DNA of 43,504 bases. It comes from Candidatus Rokuibacteriota bacterium (GTDB lineage Bacteria; Methylomirabilota; Methylomirabilia; Rokubacteriales; CSP1-6). The stretch spans positions 8,550 through 52,053 of the forward strand of contig QHSR01000259.1 of assembly GCA_003221635.1 (NCBI GenBank), written 5' to 3'. Shown one piece after another: positions 24,780-32,793 of this stretch (position 1 is its first letter; each line of letters begins with the position of its first letter). A program made the position numbers and the translations under genes. The notes beneath the pieces are model-generated. The model saw only the letters and a program-made list of their open reading frames with translations, was not told where the DNA came from and ran no database searches.

Positions 24780-25478
24780 TCAAGAAAGCGGCGCCAGGAG
24801 TAGCCGCGTCAGCTCGTCCGGCTGGCTGAGCATCGGATAGTGGCCGGTGTCGAGCTCGTGCCAGACGGCTTGCAGCCGCTCGGCCGTGCGGCGCTGGTGC
24901 GTCTCGGGTGGGTTCGTGGCGCGGCGACAGCGGATGACGGTCGCAGGCCACGCCTGGTTCCAGAAGCTTCCGAGCTCCACGGGCGCCTCGAGCGCCGCGA
25001 CCGGATGCGGTGTGTAGCGGGCCAGGGCCCAGGCGCGCGTGTCGGGATCGAGGTCCGCGAACAGCCGCTTCTCCGCGTCGGCCCGCGCGGGTCCGGTCGT
25101 GATCGCGGTGGTCTCGTTGGCGGCCACGCGTTTCACGATGTCGCCGACCTTCTCTCCCGACATCAGCGCCAGCGCGTCGACGAAGACCAGCCGCGCGATG
25201 CGGTCGCGGGCCAGCTCGGCCGCCTTGCAGATCACCATGCCGCCGGAGCTCGTTCCCACGAGGACGACCCGGTCGAGGTCCTCGTAGAACAGGAGCTGCG
25301 CGACTTCCTGAGCGTGCGCGGCGGCGGTGATGCCGGGACGCACCAGATGGTGGCGCTCGGCACAGCCGTCGAGCGTGGGCGCGTGGACGCGGTGCCCGGC
25401 GGCCCGCAGGCGATCCACGACCGGCTTCCAGATCCAGCCCCCCTGATACGCGCCGTGAACGAGCACAAACGTCGCCAT
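24780..25478 (-). CDS. Alpha/beta hydrolase (methylesterase-like)
   Basis: The 232-residue protein starts with MATFVLVHGAYQGGWIWKPV and has the nucleophile motif GTSSGGMV and a C-terminal TGHYPMLSQPDEL His motif. This layout matches the short esterases related to plant salicylate/hydroxynitrile-lyase-type proteins. The second position of the nucleophile elbow differs from GHSxG. AAGGAG precedes the ATG. It is the first gene of a probable operon with nitrile hydratase, the HSL esterase and the F420-type oxidoreductase. Confidence 0.88.
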   Translation of the reverse strand: MATFVLVHGAYQGGWIWKPVVDRLRAAGHRVHAPTLDGCAERHHLVRPGITAAAHAQEVAQLLFYEDLDRVVLVGTSSGGMVICKAAELARDRIARLVFVDALALMSGEKVGDIVKRVAANETTAITTGPARADAEKRLFADLDPDTRAWALARYTPHPVAALEAPVELGSFWNQAWPATVIRCRRATNPPETHQRRTAERLQAVWHELDTGHYPMLSQPDELTRLLLAPLS

Positions 25479-25489
25479 GATCGCTCCTT

Positions 25490-25505
25490 ATATAGGTATA
25501 TAGGT
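25490..25505 (-). promoter_or_regulatory. Tandem CCTATATA element upstream of the hydrolase-nitrile hydratase operon
   Basis: On the minus strand CCTATATA occurs twice in tandem (CCTATATACCTATATA), ending one base before the ribosome-binding site AAGGAG. It is strikingly AT-rich for this genome. It could hold a -10 box, or it could be a two-unit operator. Confidence 0.35.
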
Positions 25506-25572
25506 CCGGCTGCCGCGACGGCGAAGACCCGCAGTGTACACGGTGGGGGGCTCTCTGCGATACTCGCGCCGG

Positions 25573-25747
25573 CCGAGGGTGCGGCACGCGGGGACGGGCG
25601 CGGTAGGGGTCGAACGGACCACGCGGCACGCGTTCGCTTCCCCGCGGTGGCTGGGCTCCATCCGGGCGCGCGGCGTCCGGCGCCGCGTTGAGGGAACGGG
25701 TCCTTTTCGACCCCTACCGCGCCCGTCCCCGCGTGCCGCACCCTCGG
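25573..25747. repeat. Large inverted repeat (42-bp perfect arms), possible MITE-like element
   Basis: Positions 25573-25614 (beginning CCGAGGGTGCGGCACGCGGG) are the exact reverse complement of 25706-25747. After a short mismatched bulge the complementarity resumes with GGACC/GGTCC, leaving about 80 bp of loop. The element fills much of the 309-bp gap between the divergent operons starting at 25478 and 25788. No ORF lies inside and no clear target-site duplication flanks it. A transcript across it would fold into one very stable hairpin. Apart from this element and the flanking ribosome-binding sites, the gap shows nothing else. Confidence 0.9.
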
Positions 25748-25787
25748 GTTGTGCGTCGAAGCGAGCTTATGTAAGGAGGAGGAGCAC

Positions 25788-26540
25788 ATGAGACTGGCGG
25801 GAAAGGTAGCGCTCATCACCGGCGGGGCGAGCGGCATGGGTCAGAGCGAGGCGGTGATTTTCGCGCGGGAAGGCGCGCGGGTCATGGTTGCGGACGTGCT
25901 GGAGTTCGAGGCGCGGCAGGTGGTCGAGAAGATCGCCGCGGCCGGCGGGCAGGCGCTGTTCGTGAAGCTCGACGTCAGCAGCGAGGCGGACTGGCAGGCG
26001 GCGGTCAAGGCGACCGTGACGGCCTTCGGAAAGCTCGACCTTCTGGTGAACAACGCGGGGATCAGCGGCACGTTCGATCCGGACACGACCAGCACCGCGG
26101 CCTGGGACACCCTCATGAACGTGAACGCGAAGGGCGTGTTCCTGGGCATGAAGCACGCGGTGCCCGCCATGCGCCAGGCCGGCGGCGGCGCCATCGTCAA
26201 CATCTCGTCGATCTCCGGCTTCGTGGGCCAGGACCGCATCCACATGGGCTACAACGCGTCGAAGGGCGCGGTGCGGATCATGACCAAGTCGGCCGCCGTG
26301 CAATACGCGCAGCACGGCATTCGGGTCAACTCGGTGCATCCCGGCATCATGCCGCCGATGCGGACCTCCAAGGCATCGGCGGACCCGGCCTGGCGTGAAA
26401 AGTCGCTCAGGGCCGTGCCGATGAAGCGAGAGGGACGCGTCGAGGAAGTCGCTCACGCCGTGCTGTTCCTCGCCTCGGACGAGGCGTCGTACATCACCGG
26501 GACCGAGCTGGTCGTCGACGGCGGCTATCTGGCGGTGTGA
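25788..26540 (+). CDS. SDR family oxidoreductase
   Basis: The 250-residue classical short-chain dehydrogenase has the nucleotide motif TGGASGMG (residues 11-18), NNAG at 88-91, a catalytic Ser near 141 (NISSISG) and YNASK at 155-159 (Tyr155, Lys159). Asp36 at the end of beta-2 (VMVADV) favours NAD over NADP. The C-terminal end is SDEASYITGTELVVDGGY. The substrate is unknown. AAGGAGGAGGAG precedes the ATG. It diverges from the nitrile hydratase operon and is followed by the methyltransferase and molybdenum-enzyme genes. Confidence 0.93.
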   Translation: MRLAGKVALITGGASGMGQSEAVIFAREGARVMVADVLEFEARQVVEKIAAAGGQALFVKLDVSSEADWQAAVKATVTAFGKLDLLVNNAGISGTFDPDTTSTAAWDTLMNVNAKGVFLGMKHAVPAMRQAGGGAIVNISSISGFVGQDRIHMGYNASKGAVRIMTKSAAVQYAQHGIRVNSVHPGIMPPMRTSKASADPAWREKSLRAVPMKREGRVEEVAHAVLFLASDEASYITGTELVVDGGYLAV

Positions 26541-26543
26541 GCA

Positions 26544-26591
26544 GTGCGAGCCGCAGCACGTCGCGGGGCTGGGGCCCCGCCGTGCGAGGCG
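26544..26591 (+). repeat. 48-bp dispersed intergenic repeat, copy B
   Basis: This is the second copy of the element at 6425-6472, with the identical 18-base core at 26563-26580 and the same spacing. It starts three bases after the SDR stop and ends before the methyltransferase start region. Confidence 0.7.
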
Positions 26592-26616
26592 AGCCTATAA
26601 AAGGATGGAGCGGGCC

Positions 26617-27684
26617 ATGGCGGCGGCGGAGTTCGACCGAGCGAAGGCGAAGGCGTTCACGCAGCTCATGGTCCGCCATCTCGAGGGCGCCGCCGTCTCC
26701 ATCATGATCGAGGTGGGCCGGCGCGTCGGCCTCTTCGAGGCGATGGCTACGATGGGCGCGGTGACCAGCGTCGAGATCGCCGAGAAGACCGGCCTCAGCG
26801 AGCGCTACGTCCGGGAGTGGCTGGCGGCCATGGTCTGCGGTGGGATTATCGAGTACGCGGCCGGCGAGCACACCTATCGGCTGCCCCGCGAGCACGCCGC
26901 CGGTCTCACCGGCTCTTCCAGCAGGAATCTCACCGGCATGGCGGAGATGTTCCCGCTCATGAATCGGGTCATCCCGGACGTCGCCGACGCGTTTCGCACG
27001 GGCCATGGCGTGCCGTACAGCGCCTACCAGCCGGACTTCACAGGCCTCATGGACCGGCGAAGCCGGCCCCGGTACGACGAGCTCCTGTTCAGCACCTACC
27101 TCGCGAAGCCCGAAGGCCTCATCTCGCGCCTCGAAGCCGGTATCCGCGTCGCCGACGTGGGATGCGGCACGGGCTACTGCATCACCCTGATGGCGCGGCG
27201 ATTTCCGAAGAGCACCTTCATCGGCTACGACATCTCCGAGGAAGGGATCGCCGAGGCCCGAGCCGCGGCGCGCGGGCTGGCCAACGCGTCGTTCGTCGTC
27301 CAGGACATCAGGAGGCTCGAGACGCCCGTGCCCTTCGACCTCGTCACCGCGTTCGACGCGATCCACGACCAGGCGGACCCGGCCGGCGTGATCCGCCGTG
27401 TCCGCGCCGCGCTGGCTCCGGGCGGCACGTTTCTGATGCTCGATGTCTGGGCTTCGAGCGAGCTGGCCGACAACGTCGGCGTCCCGATGGCGCCGTACCT
27501 CTACACCATGAGCACGATGCATTGCATGAGCGTGTCGCTCGCCGGCGGCGGCCCCGGGCTCGGCACGGCGTGGGGCCACCAGGTCGCGACCCGGATGCTG
27601 CACGAGGCCGGCTTCACCGATGTGAAGCTGTTCGAGCGGGTCGATCCCGTGAACTCGTTGTACGTCGCGCGCTTCGGCAGCTAG
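26617..27684 (+). CDS. Class I SAM-dependent methyltransferase with N-terminal winged-helix domain
   Basis: The 355-residue protein has an N-terminal helical/winged-helix part (VEIAEKTGLSERYVREWLAA, then MVCGGIIEY), as in Rv2258c-like methyltransferases. The Rossmann domain follows: motif I VADVGCGTGYC, FIGYDISEEGIAEA as the acidic ribose-binding region, and LAPGGTFLMLD as post-III. The substrate is unknown. ATG at 26617 has GGAG six bases upstream; ATG at 26605 is an in-frame alternative. It is nine bases upstream of the molybdenum-enzyme gene, so co-expression is likely. Confidence 0.9.
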   Translation: MAAAEFDRAKAKAFTQLMVRHLEGAAVSIMIEVGRRVGLFEAMATMGAVTSVEIAEKTGLSERYVREWLAAMVCGGIIEYAAGEHTYRLPREHAAGLTGSSSRNLTGMAEMFPLMNRVIPDVADAFRTGHGVPYSAYQPDFTGLMDRRSRPRYDELLFSTYLAKPEGLISRLEAGIRVADVGCGTGYCITLMARRFPKSTFIGYDISEEGIAEARAAARGLANASFVVQDIRRLETPVPFDLVTAFDAIHDQADPAGVIRRVRAALAPGGTFLMLDVWASSELADNVGVPMAPYLYTMSTMHCMSVSLAGGGPGLGTAWGHQVATRMLHEAGFTDVKLFERVDPVNSLYVARFGS

Positions 27685-27693
27685 CTCACCGCG

Positions 27694-30021
27694 ATGGGCG
27701 AGCGCTTGTTCGGCGCGCGGGTGCGCCGTCGCGAGGACGCGCGGCTGATCACGGGCCGCGGACGCTACGTCGCGGACGTGGCGCACCCGGGCCTGCTCCA
27801 CGTCGCGGTCCAGCGGAGCCCCCACGCGCACGCGCGCATCGTCCGGATCGACTCCGCGCCCGCGCGCTGCCGGCCCGGCGTCGTCCACGTCGTCGTGCCA
27901 TCGGACGTCGCGGCGCTCGGGCGGCTGCCGCTGCTCGTGCCGCACTCGAGCCTGGCGGCGCCGGCCTGCCCCGAGATCCTGCCCCAGGCAATCGTCTCGT
28001 ACGCCGGGCAGGCGGTAGCCCTCGTGGTCGCCGAGAGCGCGGCGCAGGCCGAGGATTCGCTCGACGCGCTCCGCGTCGAGTACGAGCCGCTGCCGGCGGT
28101 GGCCTCGCTCGACGACGCGCTGCGGTCCGACGGCCCGCTCGTGCATCCCGGCGGCAACGTGGCCTCGCGATTCACCCAGCGCGTGGGCGACCCAACCGGC
28201 GAGCTCGCGCGGGCCCCGGTGGTACTGCGCGAGCGCTTTCACGTGCACCGCGGCGCCGGGATGGCCATGGAGACGCGCGCCATCGCGGCCCGCTGGGACA
28301 GTGACCCCGGGCAGGTCACCGTGTGGTCGACGACGCAGGCGCCCCAGATCCTGCGCCGGCTGCTCGCGCGCTACCTCGGGCTTCCCGAGCACGCCGTGCG
28401 CGTCGTCACCCAGGACATCGGCGGCGGATTCGGCCCCAAGGCGATCATCTACGCCGAGGACATCCTGGTGCCGTTCCTGGCCCGCGGCCTCGGGCGCCCC
28501 GTGCAGTTCGTGGAGACGCGCCGCGAGCATCTCCTGGCGGTCACCCAGGAGCGCGACCAGTGGCACGACGTCGAGCTCGGCCTCACGCGCGAGGGCCGGA
28601 TCGTGGCGATCCGCGACGCGTTCGTCCACGACTGCGGCGCCTTCGTCTCGTGGGGCATCATCGTGCCGATCCTCACCTCGGTCAGCGTGCCCGGCCCGTA
28701 CCGGGTGCCGAACTACGAGGTGACGCTCACCGCGCTCTACACCAACCGCGTGCCGGTCACCCCGGTGCGCGGCGCGGGCCGGCCCCAGGCGGTGTTCGTG
28801 ATGGAGCGGATGCTCGATCTCGCGGCCGCGCGCCTCGGGATCGACCGGGTCCAGCTCCGCGCGCGCAACCTGATCCAGCCCGACGAGTTCCCATACGATG
28901 TCGGTCTGATCTCCCGTGACAACAGTCCCCGGCGCTACGACAGCGGGAACTACCCGGAGTGCCTGCGGCGCGTCGCCGAGGCCGTGGGCGCGGCCGGCTT
29001 CCCGGCGGAGCGCGAGCGCGCCCGCGCCGCCGGGCGGGCGATCGGCCTCGGATTCGCGCTCTTCGTCGAGGACACGGGCCTCGGCCCGTACGAGGGCATC
29101 CGGGTGCGCGTCGATCCGGTCGGTCGGGTGTTCGTGTTTTCCGGCACGTCGAGCCAGGGGCAGGCGCACGAGACCACCCTGGCCCAGGTCGTCGCCGACG
29201 GGCTGTCGGTGCCGCTCGAGCAGATCACCGTAGTCCCGGGTGACACCGCGGGCATTCCGTACGGAGTCGGCACCTTCGCGAGCCGCGTCGGGGTGCTCGC
29301 GAGCACCTCGGCCGCGCACGCCGCCGCCGAGGTGCGACGGAAGGCGCTCGCGGTCGCCGCCGACCACCTCGAGGCGGCGCCGGAGGATCTCACGCTCGAG
29401 GACGGCCGCATCACCGTGCGCGGCACACCGGGGCGCGGGCTCGCGCTCGGTGACGTGGCGGCGATCGCCACGGCGCCCCGGCCCGGGTACGCGCTGCCCG
29501 GCGGGATGGATCCCGGGCTCGAGGCCTCGGGCTACGTCCACGTCCAACAGTCGACGTACTCGAGCGGCGCGCACGCCGCGGTCGTCGAGGTCGACCCGGA
29601 GACCGGCACGGTGCGCATCCTGAAATACGTCGCCGTGGACGACTGCGGCACGATGATCAACCCGTTGGTGGTCGAGGGGCAGATCCACGGCGGCATCGCC
29701 CACGGCATCGGGAACGCCCTGCTCGAGGAGATCGTCTACGACGGGGCCGGGCAGCTCGTGACCGGCACGCTGATGGACTACGCGCTGCCGCGCGCGGCCG
29801 ACGTGCCAGCGCTCGAGGTCCACCACGTGGTGACGCCCTCGCCGCTCAACCCGCTGGGCGTCAAGGGCGCGGGCGAGGGCGGGACCTTACCGGCGCCCGC
29901 CGCGATCGCGAACGCGGTGGCGGACGCGCTCCGTCCGCTCGGAGTCGAGGTGACGGAGATGCCGCTCACCCGCGAGCGACTCTGGCGTCAGGTGCGCGCG
30001 GCGGCGTCGCGCCCACGCTGA
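27694..30021 (+). CDS. Xanthine dehydrogenase/CoxL-family molybdopterin-binding large subunit
   Basis: The 775-residue protein begins with MGERLFGARVRRREDARLIT and GRGRYVADV, the usual N terminus of CoxL-like large subunits. An alpha/beta-hammerhead domain is followed by two MoCo-binding domains. Visible motifs are GGGFGPKAIIYAED (about residue 242), VRGAGRPQAVF (about 358, like the form II AYRGAGR loop rather than the CO-dehydrogenase AYxCSFR loop) and KGAGEGG (about 726) with the catalytic Glu. It should hydroxylate an aldehyde, N-heterocycle or similar substrate. The FeS and FAD subunits it needs are not adjacent. Confidence 0.92.
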   Translation: MGERLFGARVRRREDARLITGRGRYVADVAHPGLLHVAVQRSPHAHARIVRIDSAPARCRPGVVHVVVPSDVAALGRLPLLVPHSSLAAPACPEILPQAIVSYAGQAVALVVAESAAQAEDSLDALRVEYEPLPAVASLDDALRSDGPLVHPGGNVASRFTQRVGDPTGELARAPVVLRERFHVHRGAGMAMETRAIAARWDSDPGQVTVWSTTQAPQILRRLLARYLGLPEHAVRVVTQDIGGGFGPKAIIYAEDILVPFLARGLGRPVQFVETRREHLLAVTQERDQWHDVELGLTREGRIVAIRDAFVHDCGAFVSWGIIVPILTSVSVPGPYRVPNYEVTLTALYTNRVPVTPVRGAGRPQAVFVMERMLDLAAARLGIDRVQLRARNLIQPDEFPYDVGLISRDNSPRRYDSGNYPECLRRVAEAVGAAGFPAERERARAAGRAIGLGFALFVEDTGLGPYEGIRVRVDPVGRVFVFSGTSSQGQAHETTLAQVVADGLSVPLEQITVVPGDTAGIPYGVGTFASRVGVLASTSAAHAAAEVRRKALAVAADHLEAAPEDLTLEDGRITVRGTPGRGLALGDVAAIATAPRPGYALPGGMDPGLEASGYVHVQQSTYSSGAHAAVVEVDPETGTVRILKYVAVDDCGTMINPLVVEGQIHGGIAHGIGNALLEEIVYDGAGQLVTGTLMDYALPRAADVPALEVHHVVTPSPLNPLGVKGAGEGGTLPAPAAIANAVADALRPLGVEVTEMPLTRERLWRQVRAAASRPR

Positions 30022-30056
30022 TCCGGCCGACATCGCCCTCCCGCGTGCGGCGGGCG

Positions 30057-31760
30057 TCACGCCTTTCGAAGGAAGTCGAAGTCGCAGCCGTGCTCGGCCT
30101 GGAGCACGTGATCCATGTAGAGCTTCCCGTACCCACGGGCGGGAGGCGGCGCCGGCCGCGGAAGGCTCGCGCGCCGCCGCGCGAGCTCCGCGTCCTCGAC
30201 CCGGAGGTCGAGGCGTCGATCGGTGACGCTCAAGCGGATGCGGTCGCCGTTTCGCACCAGCGCGAGCGGCCCGCCGACGGCCGCCTCCGGCGAGACGTGC
30301 AGGACGATCGTGCCGTACGCCGTCCCGCTCATGCGGGCGTCGGAGATGCGCACCATATCCTTGATGCCGGCCCGCGCCAGCTTTGCGGGGATCGGCAGGT
30401 AGCCGGCTTCGGGCATCGCGTAGCCGCTCTTCGGTCCGGCGTTCTGGAGCACGAGGAAGTCGTCGGGCCGCACGTCGAGATCGGGCGCATCGATCCGCGC
30501 CGAGAGATCGTCGAGCGAGGTGAAGACCACGGCCCGTCCTTCGCGCTCGAAAAGCGCCGGGTCGGCGGCCGACCGCTTGATGATCGCGCCACCGGGCGCC
30601 AGGCTGCCGAAGAGCGCCGCGAGCCCGCCGACCTTCTGGTAGGGATCGGCGAGCGGGCGCACGACGTCACGGTCGACCCAGCCGCCCTCGGCGGCGAGCC
30701 GCTCGCCGAGCGTCTGGCCCGTCACGGTGAGGCAGTCGAGATGGAGCAGCGGGGACAGCTCGCGCAGCACGGCGCCGAGACCCCCGGCCGCGTTCAGGTC
30801 CGACATGTAGTGCTGGCCGGTTGGCTTCAGATCCACCAGCACGGGCGTCTCGTCGGAGAGCGCGTTGAGACGCCGTAGCGAGACCTCGACGCCCACGCGC
30901 CCGGCTACCGCGGTGAGATGAATGACGGCGTTGGTGGAGCCGCCGATGGCGAGGAGCACGCGGAGCGCGTTCTCGATCGAGTGCCGGGTGATGATCTGGC
31001 TCGGCCGCAGACGCGTCGCCGCCAGCGCCACCGCCTGCCGCCCGCTCGCCTCGGCCGCGCGGAGGCGGTCGGCGTGGACCGCTGGGATCGCGGCCGTCCC
31101 CGGCAGCGCCATGCCCAGCGTCTCCGCGATCGAGGCCATGGTGCTGGCGGTGCCCATCACGGCGCAGGTACCCGCCGTCGTCGCCAGGTTCTCCTCGATG
31201 CGCTCGATCTCCTCGGCCGAGACCCCGCCCGCGCGGTACTTGGCCCAGAAGCGCCGGCAGTCCGTGCACGCGCCGAGCAGCTCGCCGCGATAGGCCATCG
31301 GCAACATCGGCCCCGCCAGGAGCTGGACGGCGGGCACGTCGGCCGAGGCCGCCCCCATGAGCTGGGCCGGCACCGTCTTGTCGCAGCCTCCCACCAGCAC
31401 GACGGCGTCCATTGGCTGCGCGCGGATCATCTCCTCGACGTCCATCGCCATGAGGTTCCGGAACATCATGCTCGTCGGAGTGAGGAACACCTCGCCGAGT
31501 GAGACCGTCGGGAAGTCGAGGGGCAGGCCACCGGCGGCCAGCACACCCCGCTTGACCGCCTCGATCAGCTCCGGGAAGTGGCGGTGGCAATTGTTGAAGC
31601 CGCTCGCCGATTGCGCGATGCCGACCACCGGCCGCGCCAGCATCGCCTTCGAGTAGCCCATCGACGTCGCGAACGAGCGGCGCAGGTAGAGCGCAAAGTC
31701 GGCGTCGCCGTAGTTGGTGAGCCCACGCGCGAGGCCCCGGGGGCCGTCCGTCATCGCCAT
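30057..31760 (-). CDS. IlvD/Edd family dehydratase
   Basis: The 567-residue protein has the three conserved Cys that hold the Fe-S cluster: Cys58 (SGFNNCHRHFP), Cys126 (VGGCDKTVPAQLMGAASADV) and Cys199 (TAGTCAVMGTASTMA). It also has AIGGSTNAVIHLTA, the catalytic-Ser motif ISDARMSGTAYG and the QNAGPKSGYAMPE segment. It is either dihydroxyacid dehydratase (branched-chain amino acids) or a sugar-acid dehydratase. The catabolic neighbourhood and absence of other ilv genes favour a sugar-acid role. ATG at 31760 lacks a strong ribosome-binding site; a second ATG lies two codons on. Confidence 0.92.
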   Translation of the reverse strand: MAMTDGPRGLARGLTNYGDADFALYLRRSFATSMGYSKAMLARPVVGIAQSASGFNNCHRHFPELIEAVKRGVLAAGGLPLDFPTVSLGEVFLTPTSMMFRNLMAMDVEEMIRAQPMDAVVLVGGCDKTVPAQLMGAASADVPAVQLLAGPMLPMAYRGELLGACTDCRRFWAKYRAGGVSAEEIERIEENLATTAGTCAVMGTASTMASIAETLGMALPGTAAIPAVHADRLRAAEASGRQAVALAATRLRPSQIITRHSIENALRVLLAIGGSTNAVIHLTAVAGRVGVEVSLRRLNALSDETPVLVDLKPTGQHYMSDLNAAGGLGAVLRELSPLLHLDCLTVTGQTLGERLAAEGGWVDRDVVRPLADPYQKVGGLAALFGSLAPGGAIIKRSAADPALFEREGRAVVFTSLDDLSARIDAPDLDVRPDDFLVLQNAGPKSGYAMPEAGYLPIPAKLARAGIKDMVRISDARMSGTAYGTIVLHVSPEAAVGGPLALVRNGDRIRLSVTDRRLDLRVEDAELARRRASLPRPAPPPARGYGKLYMDHVLQAEHGCDFDFLRKA

Positions 31761-31828
31761 GTCGTCGAGATGCTACCTCATGTCGGCCCGGTCTTGCCGG
31801 TCGGCGATCCAGGAGGGCAAGGCGCCGC

Positions 31829-32164
31829 TCACAGAAGCGCGAATCCGATCGCCTGATTGGTCATCGTTCGCACCGCCGCGAGAATCTCATTGATCGCCCG
31901 CTCGACCACGATCAGGGTTAGCGCGGTCGTGGCGGTCAAGACCGATTGCGTGGCCCGCACCTGCATCCGGAAGATAATGTCCGCGCTCTCGCGCGTGTAG
32001 TACGGGGGGCGAGCCGTCAAGCCTTGTTCGATGTCGACGAAGGTTCCGGCGAGCTTGCGCAGCTCGGGAACCGTGTAGTTCCGCACATCCTTCCAGCCCT
32101 GCCCAAACGCGCCCGCCGCCGCCTGCGTCATCGTCGCTACCAGAGCGTTCCCGTCGAGCGCCAT
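31829..32164 (-). CDS. Conserved-looking helical protein of unknown function
   Basis: The 111-residue protein has no signal peptide. A central YTVPELRKLAGTFVDIEQGL and a C-terminal amphipathic/hydrophobic stretch (VLTATTALTLIVVERAINEI) suggest a membrane-associated helical fold. GGGGAGG lies 13 bases before ATG at 32164; the frame is open for 14 more codons upstream. It is 19 bp downstream of the lipoprotein gene and the two are likely one operon. No family was recognised. Confidence 0.7.
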   Translation of the reverse strand: MALDGNALVATMTQAAAGAFGQGWKDVRNYTVPELRKLAGTFVDIEQGLTARPPYYTRESADIIFRMQVRATQSVLTATTALTLIVVERAINEILAAVRTMTNQAIGFALL

Positions 32165-32183
32165 CCCTGCGTGCCCTCCCCGG

Positions 32184-32753
32184 CTACTTTCCCTGCTTCT
32201 TGGCAAGCTCCACGTAGAGCACCGCCCGCGCCGAGGTCAAGACGAGCTCACGAGGTGCCCGGGCTTCAGGCGGCAGGCCCAGGGCGCCTTGCGCGTTGTG
32301 GAACTTCGCGAAGTCCTCGAACTGGTCTTCCAGCAGCTTCAGGAGCTGTGCCGTACAGTCCCCTACCGAGGCCGCGTCGACGCGCCCGCCAGCCGCCGGC
32401 GCTGCGCCCCGGGTCGCGCTCAGGCTTTGCGGGAACAAGCCGCCAAAGGTTTCGGTGCCCGGGCAGCGTCCGGAGGGATTAGCCGCGAGAGCTCTCGCGG
32501 TCAGAGTCGTGAGCCTCGGCTGCCACGTGTCGTAGAAGGCCTGGTTCGCCGCAAACGTGCCTCGGGTCCGGCCCTGCTCGATCGTGAACCGCAAAAACTC
32601 CTCGTGGAACCTGGAGACATTCCTGTCGATCACCTCGTCGTGTGGCTGGATGAGACGGACCGTGCATCCCACGAGAGCGCCGTAGAGAAGGAGCACGAGC
32701 AGCCACTGCTCCGGGCGAGGATGCAGGATCAGGAAGGCTCGCAGTCGCGCCAT
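32184..32753 (-). CDS. Putative lipoprotein of unknown function
   Basis: The 189-residue protein has a hydrophobic leader WLLVLLLYGALVGC that ends in an L-V-G-C lipobox, so it is probably an envelope lipoprotein. The mature part has no recognised domain: EVIDRNVSRFHEEFLRFTIE, DTWQPRLTTLTARALAANPS and a C-terminal ARAVLYVELAKKQGK. GGAGGGCAC precedes the ATG at 32753. It sits between the formyl-THF hydrolase-like gene and the helical protein gene on the same strand. Confidence 0.75.
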   Translation of the reverse strand: MARLRAFLILHPRPEQWLLVLLLYGALVGCTVRLIQPHDEVIDRNVSRFHEEFLRFTIEQGRTRGTFAANQAFYDTWQPRLTTLTARALAANPSGRCPGTETFGGLFPQSLSATRGAAPAAGGRVDAASVGDCTAQLLKLLEDQFEDFAKFHNAQGALGLPPEARAPRELVLTSARAVLYVELAKKQGK

Positions 32754-32793
32754 GTGCCCTCCGGGTTGATATAAAACGGCCAGGCAGGAGGGG

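Noticed and set aside
26494-29826. 1110-codon minus-strand open frame antisense to the methyltransferase and CoxL-like genes
   Set aside because: It is a shadow created by high GC at third codon positions: low-complexity Arg/Asp/His/Gly composition, no domains, and both plus-strand genes have clear catalytic motifs.
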